10,427 nucleotides of DNA from contig JAPLMG010000191.1 in the NCBI GenBank assembly GCA_026387165.1, positions 1 to 10,427 on the forward strand. Direction: 5' to 3'. Below, piece after piece: positions 6,371-10,427 of the stretch. Under the pieces are notes generated by a model. It had not been told where the DNA came from, did not search any database, and saw only the letters and a list, made by a program, of their open reading frames with translations. Within the stretch, counting starts at the first letter, position 1. The number at the start of each line of letters is the position of its first letter. The stretch comes from Candidatus Omnitrophota bacterium (GTDB lineage: Bacteria > Omnitrophota > Gorgyraeia > 2-01-FULL-45-10). The position numbers and the translations under genes were made by a program.

Positions 6371-6399
6371 ATTATAAGCTAAAGAAATAATCGTGTCAA
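6371..6399 (-). promoter_or_regulatory. Consensus sigma-70 promoter of the RAYT gene, -35 box inside the 35-base repeat
   Basis: TTGACA (6399-6394), a 17-base spacer and TATAAT (6376-6371) match the consensus at all twelve positions. The -35 box is part of repeat copy 6392-6426; the -10 box lies outside it. Transcription would start about seven bases after the -10 box, at or just before the ATG (6363), so the mRNA would have no room for a ribosome site. Confidence 0.85.
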
Positions 6400-6426
6400 T
6401 TAATTAAGTGATGTGTCCCCAAAATA
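6392..6426. repeat. 35-base direct repeat, copy 1 (RAYT-proximal)
   Basis: Identical over 35 bases to copy 2 at 6429-6463; only two bases (GG) separate them. It begins CGTGTCAATTAATTAAGTG and ends GTGTCCCCAAAATA. The inner part contains the palindrome TTAATTAA. It holds the right-end inverted repeat of the RAYT unit and the -35 box of the RAYT promoter. Confidence 0.95.
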
Positions 6427-6428
6427 GG

Positions 6429-6463
6429 CGTGTCAATTAATTAAGTGATGTGTCCCCAAAATA
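6429..6463. repeat. 35-base direct repeat, copy 2, forming the 3' end of the UPF0016 gene
   Basis: Perfect copy of 6392-6426. Read on the minus strand it supplies the last residues (FWGHIT) and the TAA stop (6443-6441) of the UPF0016 gene. The same strand also carries a TTGACA in this copy, but no -10 box follows at the right distance. Confidence 0.95.
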
Positions 6464-7109
6464 CAAAATAGGTGATACGGTATGCTGCGGCGATAGTGCA
6501 TATTGCGATGAAGGATATGATAGTCCAGACATAAGTGAGGCTCATCTTGAGAGAGAGGACTTTGTAGATCCCGATCAATCCGAAGAGCATAAATATGGCC
6601 GCGGAGACCCATTTTATCGACTTTTGAGGGATATGCTTCTTCATCACTATTCCTAAGATTATTCCTATCGCGTCTGCCACCACCATCCCGAGGGTTGTGC
6701 CCATGAGGACATTTAACATACTGCTGTATTTGACGGCAAGGCTTATGGTAGCAAGCTGTGTCTTGTCCCCCATCTCGGCAAGAAAAAACGCTATGGCCAC
6801 TGTAAACACAGGTCCGAACTTTGACGCTCTCTTGGACTCGCCTTCCAGCTTATCGCCGCGGATGGTCCATAAGCCGAATATCACAAAGGATAGGGCCGCG
6901 ATAAAAGATATTACGTCTAAAGGTATGATCGTGGTCAAAAAACGTCCGGCCATCACCGCAAGAGCGTGATTCAGGAGCGTTGCGATGAAGACCGCGAGCA
7001 GCACTTGATATGCCTTGTATTTCGCGGCGAACGCCATTGCCAGAAGCTGGGTCTTGTCCCCCATCTCGGCCAAAACTACGAAGATAAACGATGCTGCGAA
7101 TGCTACCAG
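6441..7109 (-). CDS. UPF0016 / GDT1-family membrane cation transporter
   Basis: The family (bacterial MneA-like, yeast Gdt1, human TMEM165) exports Mn2+ or exchanges Ca2+/Mn2+ for protons in the membrane. Both signature repeats are present: LAEMGDKTQLLAMAFAAKY near the N-terminus and LAEMGDKTQLATISLAVKY about 100 residues later, each with the conserved Glu-x-Gly-Asp-Lys-Thr. Six to seven hydrophobic segments are visible, with a charged central loop (RGDKLEGESKRASKFG). The start is unusual. The first membrane helix (LVAFAASFIFVVLAEMGDK) begins at CTG 7109, which has AAGGAG six bases upstream; there is no ATG, GTG or TTG before the TTG at 7073, and a start there would lose half of this helix. 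I prefer CTG. The C-terminus runs into repeat copy 2, so the original tail has been replaced. The length (about 222 residues) is still normal. Confidence 0.9.
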   Translation of the reverse strand: MVAFAASFIFVVLAEMGDKTQLLAMAFAAKYKAYQVLLAVFIATLLNHALAVMAGRFLTTIIPLDVISFIAALSFVIFGLWTIRGDKLEGESKRASKFGPVFTVAIAFFLAEMGDKTQLATISLAVKYSSMLNVLMGTTLGMVVADAIGIILGIVMKKHIPQKSIKWVSAAIFMLFGLIGIYKVLSLKMSLTYVWTIISFIAICTIAAAYRITYFVFWGHIT

Positions 7110-7158
7110 GAAAATCTCCTTTTTTTGAAAAATGCGGAGGGGAGGCTATACGGGATCT

Positions 7159-7539
7159 CTACTTGTATTTTTTCCAGAGGCGGATCAGCTTCTCTTTGTC
7201 ATCCTGTACCAGGTCCCTGAAATTGACGCCGATCATGAAGTACTTTTTGTATTTGCCCTTGACCTGCTTAAACCATTTTATGGTGCCGTTGGCCCGGATA
7301 AGGTTCAGGCCATCCTCATCAGGTATAAGCATCTTCATCTGTATCTTCGATTCCTCGGGGAGAGGTTTGGAGCACATTATCTTTATCCCCTCCGGAGTAA
7401 AATCGATCCCCGACTCGTCGTAGAACTTGGGATTTGTCCTTATTTTATCAAAGCGCATATGCTTGCCGTCCGAATCGCAGGCCACTATATTTATCGCAAA
7501 ATACTTCTTTACTCTGGAATACTTCCTTCTCTCTTTCAT
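7159..7539 (-). CDS. PilZ-domain protein, probable c-di-GMP effector
   Basis: This 126-residue single-domain protein has no signal peptide. The N-terminal RRKYSRV (residues 4-10) gives the arginine motif (RxxxR) that clamps c-di-GMP. The second motif, usually [D/N]xSxxG, is present as DFTPEGI with Thr in place of Ser. A beta-barrel pattern follows (IQMKMLIPDEDG, ANGTIKWFK, KKYFMIGVNFRDL), closed by a helix (DDKEKLIRLWKKYK). About 20 extra residues (KHMRFDKIRTNPKFYDESGI) stretch the first loop, longer than in typical PilZ. ATG 7539 has GAGGTGG upstream. It is 50 bases upstream of the UPF0016 gene on the same strand, so cotranscription is possible. What it controls cannot be told from the window. 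The family call is good; nucleotide binding is inferred from the motifs. Confidence 0.85.
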   Translation of the reverse strand: MKERRKYSRVKKYFAINIVACDSDGKHMRFDKIRTNPKFYDESGIDFTPEGIKIMCSKPLPEESKIQMKMLIPDEDGLNLIRANGTIKWFKQVKGKYKKYFMIGVNFRDLVQDDKEKLIRLWKKYK

Positions 7540-7578
7540 ATGCCCACCTCTTTAAACAATCGCATATGGAACCTCTCT

Positions 7579-7603
7579 ACCAATTTTGCCACGCAAAATT
7601 GGT
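7579..7603. repeat. Perfect 10-base inverted repeat upstream of the PilZ gene
   Basis: ACCAATTTTG (7579-7588) and CAAAATTGGT (7594-7603) are exact complements around a five-base loop. No T-run follows on either strand, so it is not a normal terminator. It lies 40-64 bases upstream of the PilZ start and next to a second short inverted repeat (CTGCT/AGCAG, about 7608-7623). Confidence 0.8.
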
Positions 7604-7651
7604 GCCTACTGCTTGCTGCAGCAGGTTGACTCCAAGTTGTAGCCTGTTGGG

Positions 7652-7683
7652 CTAAGTGTAATGTCGGGTTTATGCGAGGTTTC
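7652..7683. repeat. 32-base direct repeat, copy 1
   Basis: Identical to 7721-7752; starts CTAAGTGTAATGTCGGG and ends GCGAGGTTTC. The period is 69 bases. Its last eight bases are the left arm of the hairpin 7676-7719. Confidence 0.95.
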
Positions 7684-7719
7684 TGATGCCAACAAACCAT
7701 AGATTGCATCAGGAACCTC
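7676..7719. repeat. 14-base stem-loop between the two direct repeats
   Basis: GAGGTTTCTGATGC (7676-7689) pairs with GCATCAGGAACCTC (7706-7719) with a single G-T wobble, around a 16-base loop. It spans most of the DNA between the two 32-base repeats. It lacks a T-run. It is probably a REP/BIME-like structure or a processed RNA hairpin. Confidence 0.8.
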
Positions 7720-7720
7720 T

Positions 7721-7752
7721 CTAAGTGTAATGTCGGGTTTATGCGAGGTTTC
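7721..7752. repeat. 32-base direct repeat, copy 2
   Basis: Exact copy of 7652-7683. It ends four bases from the stop codon (7758-7756) of the XRE-receiver gene, so the repeat cluster begins directly at the 3' end of that gene. Confidence 0.95.
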
Positions 7753-7755
7753 ATA

Positions 7756-8472
7756 TCATTCACCTATAAGGTACTTTAAAGAATTCAACACCGCCTGCAG
7801 ACTTATCGGCTTCTCTATAAAACCCTCTATCTCCAGGTCCGCGAGATGTATATCGGAGACATCCTGCGGGTGGCCCGTAATAATTATCACCGGGACATCG
7901 CTCACTTTGCGTATTATCTCCAATACCTCCAGGCCGTCGATATCGGGCATCTTGAGGTCCAATAGCACTATATCGGGCCTGATCTCCTCGAAGTATTCTA
8001 GACCCATCTGTCCGTTGAAGGCCAAAAATACCTTATAATTATGCGGGACGAGAAACGTATACAGCATCTCGCATATCTCCTGCTCGTCGTCTATGATGAG
8101 GATCTTCTTGGCCTGGGGATTCATTTTCGGCGGCGGAGTCTGCGGGATCACTCCTTTCTTCTTCTTGACGGCATTGATATACTCTACCACGCCATCCACA
8201 TCCGTGGCGTCCAGATCGCTGATCTTTTCACCGTCAACGTAAATCTCGTTCTTGACAAGCTCCACCTTGCGTTCTTTCATCTGCCCTATGAGGCGATTGA
8301 TGGTTATATTTAGGACCCTGGAGAGCCTGTTAAGCTCGTCAAGTTTGGGGGTGCGCTTTCCGGATTCCCACATTCCTATGGTGGACTGGGCGACATCCAG
8401 TTTCCTGGCAAGCTCTTCCTGCGAGAATCCCTTCTCTTCACGTATCTTCTTTATACTGTCGCCGAAATTCAT
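7756..8472 (-). CDS. XRE-type HTH / receiver-domain fusion regulator, 238 residues
   Basis: Residues 6-62 are a Cro/CI-type helix-turn-helix (IKKIREEKGFSQEELARKL, then DVAQSTIGMWESGKRTPKL), followed by a short region (about 65-105) and a Pro-rich linker (IPQTPPPKMNPQ, 109-120). Residues 122-236 are a complete receiver domain: acidic pair D128-D129, phospho-acceptor D172 in LLDLKMPDIDG, T199 in IITG, and K221 in EKP. All catalytic residues are in place, so phosphorylation by a histidine kinase is expected, but no kinase gene is in the window. The order is the reverse of ordinary response regulators, where the receiver comes first, and XRE is an uncommon output domain. ATG 8472 follows its -10 box by only six bases, so the mRNA is probably leaderless. 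A palindrome within its own promoter and a related one in the divergent promoter suggest that it regulates both. Confidence 0.9.
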   Translation of the reverse strand: MNFGDSIKKIREEKGFSQEELARKLDVAQSTIGMWESGKRTPKLDELNRLSRVLNITINRLIGQMKERKVELVKNEIYVDGEKISDLDATDVDGVVEYINAVKKKKGVIPQTPPPKMNPQAKKILIIDDEQEICEMLYTFLVPHNYKVFLAFNGQMGLEYFEEIRPDIVLLDLKMPDIDGLEVLEIIRKVSDVPVIIITGHPQDVSDIHLADLEIEGFIEKPISLQAVLNSLKYLIGE

Positions 8473-8478
8473 AAAATA

Positions 8479-8506
8479 AGTATATCACAATATTATGAAA
8501 AATCAA
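8479..8506 (-). promoter_or_regulatory. Promoter of the XRE-receiver gene
   Basis: TTGATT (8506-8501), a 16-base spacer and TATACT (8484-8479). The expected start of transcription falls on the ATG (8472), so a leaderless transcript is predicted. The spacer contains the imperfect palindrome at 8485-8498. Confidence 0.65.
8485..8498. promoter_or_regulatory. Operator-like palindrome in the XRE-receiver promoter
   Basis: TCACAATATTATGA is symmetrical at six of seven pairs and starts with the half-site TATCACA (8483-8489) that also builds the palindrome in the divergent promoter. It fills the spacer between -35 and -10, the position of a repressor site. Confidence 0.55.
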
Positions 8507-8528
8507 CACGCAAAGTGATTATTATTAC

Positions 8529-8556
8529 TTGACATTATCACATTTTGTGATATACT
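8529..8556 (+). promoter_or_regulatory. Promoter of the 83-residue gene
   Basis: TTGACA (8529-8534), a 16-base spacer and TATACT (8551-8556), a strong sigma-70 match. Same spacer length and same -10 box as the opposing promoter. The expected start is near 8563, giving a short leader with GAGGG. Confidence 0.8.
8536..8552. promoter_or_regulatory. Operator-like palindrome in the promoter of the 83-residue gene
   Basis: TATCACATTTTGTGATA is a perfect 7-base inverted repeat around three bases, placed across the spacer and the first bases of the -10 box. It is the likely binding site of the neighbouring XRE-receiver protein (inference from position and shared half-site). Confidence 0.7.
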
Positions 8557-8574
8557 CTTTATAGAAAGAGGGTG

Positions 8575-8823
8575 ATGCTATTGAGGCTATTGGTCGATAT
8601 AGCGGCAAATCCCAGACAGAGATTTCTGGTGAAGCTCCACAGGAAAGAGCTCGTCAAATATGTAAAAAGGCTCATTAACAAGAGGAGCTATTCACAGGCT
8701 ATCGTGTGGGCTCTTTTTAACGGAAAGGTCGAAGGAGAGTTGGCTCAGAGCGAAATACCGGGAGCGAACGCCGATCTCATCATAACGGAAGAATCCGCCA
8801 GGTGGGACCTGACAGGCAGATAG
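8575..8823 (+). CDS. Small protein of unknown function, divergent from the XRE-receiver gene
   Basis: This is the only plus-strand gene in the window: 82 residues from ATG 8575, with GAGG three bases upstream. GTG 8572 and TTG 8581 are alternatives; TTG has the better spacing to GAGGG. I do not recognise a family. The protein is basic and probably helical in its first half (PRQRFLVKLHRKELVKYVKR, LINKRSYSQAIVWALF) and acidic at the end (IPGANADLIITEESARWD). There is no signal peptide or membrane segment. It has its own strong promoter with a palindrome in the spacer, so it was probably kept under control of the divergent regulator. The strong promoter, ribosome site and even charge pattern support a real gene; its job is unknown. 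Confidence 0.65.
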   Translation: MLLRLLVDIAANPRQRFLVKLHRKELVKYVKRLINKRSYSQAIVWALFNGKVEGELAQSEIPGANADLIITEESARWDLTGR

Positions 8824-8846
8824 ATGACAGCTGTCCGGTGATAAGC

Positions 8847-9206
8847 TTATCGCTGCCCTTGGCGCGATCCGACGTTTTGATCGGTGGTATACCAGGAGTT
8901 TCTGCGCATCCAGTCAAGATTCCTCTGCATCTCGCGAAGCTGAATCTTTTTATTATATAACCACTGCATGCCCAGCTGCTCCTGTTTATCTGGCTTTAAC
9001 CATGCCTGATTCGCGTCTGACCAATAAAGCTCCACCTGCCCGGTATCTCTGTTCACCGCAATGACTAAGTTCTCCCCTTTGTTGGACACGTAATCTTTAA
9101 AATATATCTCCTCATCATAACTTTCCGCAAATAAACCGTTGGCCGCGAAGATAATAATCGAGATGACAAAAACTATCTTCAATATATTCTTCTTACTAAA
9201 ATACAT
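8847..9206 (-). CDS. Small secreted protein of unknown function
   Basis: From ATG 9206 (AGG five bases upstream; GTG 9212 is the alternative) the gene encodes 119 residues. A clear signal peptide opens it: basic YFSKKN, a hydrophobic core (ILKIVFVISIIIFAANG) and a probable cleavage site after GLFA, before ESYDEE. The mature part is hydrophilic and rich in Trp, Gln and Asn (VELYWSDANQAWLKPDKQ, LGMQWLYNKK, MQRNLDWMRRNSWY). It has no cysteine and no second membrane segment, so it is probably periplasmic or exported. The segment NLVIAVNRDTGQVELYW looks like a small beta hairpin. It overlaps the end of maf by 11 bases and is probably cotranscribed with it. No family is recognised. Confidence 0.75.
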   Translation of the reverse strand: MYFSKKNILKIVFVISIIIFAANGLFAESYDEEIYFKDYVSNKGENLVIAVNRDTGQVELYWSDANQAWLKPDKQEQLGMQWLYNKKIQLREMQRNLDWMRRNSWYTTDQNVGSRQGQR

Positions 9207-9879
9207 AGACACCTGCCTTTCTTAATATTTTCGCCAACTTTGCCATCGGAAGCCCCACCACGTTATAAAAACATCCCTCTATGCGGTCGATAAAAACGCT
9301 TCCGAACCCCTGTATGTCAAAACTGCCGGCCTTGTCCAAAGGCGACACTCTCTTAAAGTAGTTCTTTATCTCTCTCTCGGTCAGGTGGTACATGCAAACC
9401 TTTGTCTTATCGAACGCGGTGTACGTCCTGTTATTATCTACATCGATGACCGCGATACCCGTATAGACCCACTGTGGCTTCCGGGAAAGCAGCTTCAATG
9501 TGCGCAAAGCTTCTTTGATGCTTTTGGGCTTGCCGACTATTCTCTTACCGACCAGCACCACCGTGTCGGCCGCTATAACTATACCGGTCTTTGTTCTTCC
9601 GGCAACATCCAGAGCCTTAGCCAAGGCATTCTCCGTCACCAGCGCGCCGCAATCAGTCTTTATGAGGCGCTTCTCCCTGACATTAGAAGCGCGAACGGTG
9701 AACTTAAGGCCTATATCATTTAACAGTTTCCTGCGCGCCTTCGATCTCGAAGCTAATATTATCCTCCTTCGCTCAAGGCTTTTCTCCGCCTTTGGCGGAT
9801 CCGCCGATCTTTGTGGCGGAAGCTTTGAGCTTCGGAGAGATTTCGCCAAAACGTGAACAGATGGGCTCATCCTACGCAT
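9196..9879 (-). CDS. maf: Maf-family nucleoside triphosphate pyrophosphatase
   Basis: Maf proteins hydrolyse non-canonical or pyrimidine nucleoside triphosphates to monophosphates (house-cleaning) and affect septum formation. The core begins at about residue 39 with RIILASRSKARRKLL (the usual SP.RR site has Lys in place of Pro), continues with IAADTVVLVGKRIVGKP (catalytic Asp in ADT) and WVYTGIAVID, and closes with DKAGSFDIQGFG and GCFYNVVGLPMAKL. DIQGFG matches the dTTP/UTP-type (YhdE-like) subfamily. ATG 9879 is chosen: it overlaps the flavoprotein stop by eight bases and has GGGGGAG ten bases upstream. About 38 residues precede the core, more than is usual; residues about 17-36 are encoded by a palindromic repeat (9771-9830). 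The AAGGAGG just before the core (9764-9770 region) looks like a ribosome site, but no canonical start follows it. Confidence 0.92.
   Translation of the reverse strand: MRRMSPSVHVLAKSLRSSKLPPQRSADPPKAEKSLERRRIILASRSKARRKLLNDIGLKFTVRASNVREKRLIKTDCGALVTENALAKALDVAGRTKTGIVIAADTVVLVGKRIVGKPKSIKEALRTLKLLSRKPQWVYTGIAVIDVDNNRTYTAFDKTKVCMYHLTEREIKNYFKRVSPLDKAGSFDIQGFGSVFIDRIEGCFYNVVGLPMAKLAKILRKAGVYVF
9771..9830. repeat. 60-base palindromic element within the maf reading frame
   Basis: The outer arms GCTCAAGGCTT (9771-9781) and AAGCTTTGAGC (9820-9830) pair with one mismatch. Inside are two tandem copies of TCCGCC...GGCGGA (9785-9799 with a three-base loop, 9800-9820 with a nine-base loop). The length is 60 bases, exactly 20 codons, and the frame passes through without a stop (SKLPPQRSADPPKAEK). 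There is no T-run, so it is not a terminator. It resembles coding palindromic elements known from Rickettsia. Confidence 0.8.
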
Positions 9880-10427
9880 GACTTGCGCTCTCCCCCGCAA
9901 GATAGCCGGTTGAAAAAGCCTGCTGTAAATTATATCCGCCGCTCGGCGCGCCGCCCTCTATGACCTCTCCCGCAAAGTACAGGCCCGGGACGATCCTCGA
10001 CTCCATGGTGCGCGGGTTGATCTCTTTTATAGATACTCCGCCGCAGGTCACCATCGCTTCTTCCAGGGCGAGTGAGCCCGTTATGGTGAGAGGCAGCTCT
10101 TTTAATATTTTAGCGAGTTTTCGCCTGTCGTCCTTATTCATCTGATGAACTTTCTTGTGCAGATCGATATCTACCAGTCTTAAGATCAAAGGTGCGAGCT
10201 TTAAAGGAAGAGCTTCTGCAAGCATCGTCTTGATCTCCCTGCCGCCGTGCTCCTTGATTTCACGCAATAACTTATCCTCCATCTCACCGCTATCTATCCC
10301 GGGCTTCAGATCTATCAGTAAGCTCACCTGGCTCTCTTTGGATAATAGACGAACGATATCTGCGCTCAGGTCCAGGATCAGCGGCCCGGATACGCCGAAA
10401 TGCGTAAATAAGAGCTCGCCGACGTCC
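9872..10427 (-). CDS. NAD(P)/FAD-dependent oxidoreductase, BaiN/HI0933 (YhiN) family (C-terminal part, cut by the right edge)
   Basis: The family are flavoproteins with an N-terminal FAD-binding Rossmann domain, here off the window. The visible 185 residues are diagnostic. They begin with GELLFTHFGVSGPLILDLS, pass through an inserted helical domain (EMEDKLLREIKEHGGREIK, VDIDLHKKVHQMNKDDRRKL), and end with the C-terminal FAD-binding block: TITGSLALEEAMVTCGGVS, IKEINPRTMESRIVPGLYF, AGEVIEGGAPSGGYNLQQA, FSTGYLAGE. The order and spacing match full-length members of about 400 residues. The reaction is not settled for most members (BaiN acts in bile-acid dehydroxylation; most bacteria that have the gene do not do this), so no substrate is claimed. 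The stop overlaps maf by eight bases, which suggests an operon with maf and the small secreted protein. Confidence 0.93.
   Translation of the reverse strand, partial: DVGELLFTHFGVSGPLILDLSADIVRLLSKESQVSLLIDLKPGIDSGEMEDKLLREIKEHGGREIKTMLAEALPLKLAPLILRLVDIDLHKKVHQMNKDDRRKLAKILKELPLTITGSLALEEAMVTCGGVSIKEINPRTMESRIVPGLYFAGEVIEGGAPSGGYNLQQAFSTGYLAGESASHA

Larger units (their letters stand above)
5678..6463 (-). mobile_element. REP-type element: RAYT transposase with flanking inverted repeats
   Basis: The transposase gene is bounded by related 20-base sequences in opposite orientation. The left copy (5697-5678 on the minus strand) reads TAAGTGTTGTGTACCCGAAA. The right copy (6405-6424 on the plus strand, and again at 6442-6461) reads TAAGTGATGTGTCCCCAAAA. 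17 of 20 bases agree. The left copy begins at the stop codon of the transposase gene. The right side carries two 35-base direct copies. This is the layout of a transposase with its cognate REP-like sequences; the exact borders of the mobile unit are inferred. Confidence 0.65.

Noticed and set aside
7652..7752. CRISPR array (32-base repeat, 37-base gap, 32-base repeat)
   Set aside because: Only two repeats, no cas gene, and the gap is not a free spacer: it forms a 14-base stem with the end of the first repeat.
7536..7763. 75-residue minus-strand reading frame across the repeat cluster
   Set aside because: It reads the two 32-base repeats twice (KPRINPTLHL), has no ribosome site and overlaps both neighbouring genes; a by-product of repeats.
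8824..8846. Palindrome GATAAGCTTATC between convergent genes as a terminator
   Set aside because: No loop and no T-run; too weak to call.
9771..9830. Hairpin as a rho-independent terminator
   Set aside because: No T-run on either strand and it lies within an open, conserved reading frame.

Overview
The window comes from a bacterium of moderate G+C content. Almost every gene is on the minus strand, so genes are read from high to low coordinates. Housekeeping genes (a BaiN/HI0933-type flavoprotein, maf, a UPF0016 transporter, miaB) alternate with repeats, a REP-type transposase and small defence-like or toxin-like genes. Gene content, gene style and repeat load suggest an uncultivated lineage such as Omnitrophota. 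That is inference only: there is no rRNA or marker gene here to prove it.

Right part (10427 down to 7756). The C-terminal part of a flavoprotein overlaps maf, which overlaps a small secreted protein. A divergent pair follows: an 83-residue protein on the plus strand and, on the minus strand, an XRE-type DNA-binding domain fused to a C-terminal response-regulator receiver domain. Their two promoters have the same design (16-base spacer, -10 TATACT), and each holds a related palindrome between -35 and -10. This looks like a small auto-regulated switch.

Middle (7755 to 6364). A cluster of intergenic repeats and hairpins is followed by a PilZ protein (a probable c-di-GMP effector) and a UPF0016 membrane cation transporter. 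The last codons and stop of the transporter lie inside a 35-base repeat.

Accessory stretch (about 6463 to 709). In order of transcription: a REP-associated tyrosine transposase flanked by inverted repeats, expressed from a near-perfect promoter whose -35 box is in the repeat; a wHTH-nucleotidyltransferase gene broken by an in-frame amber codon plus its HEPN partner, with an operator-like palindrome and a terminator; a short relic resembling the 5' end of a methylthiotransferase gene; an AlbA_2/GHKL (COG2865-like) regulator; a large GHKL (MutL/MORC/Hsp90-like) ATPase; and a 120-residue partner with a 4-base overlap. The stretch leads directly into miaB, which is cut by the left window edge.

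Two housekeeping proteins (MiaB and Maf) carry translated repeat insertions, and a third (UPF0016) ends in repeat DNA. The main candidates for something undescribed are the GHKL ATPase/120-residue pair, the XRE-receiver switch, and the possible insertion of the accessory genes at the 5' end of miaB. No feature-free stretch exceeds 300 bases.
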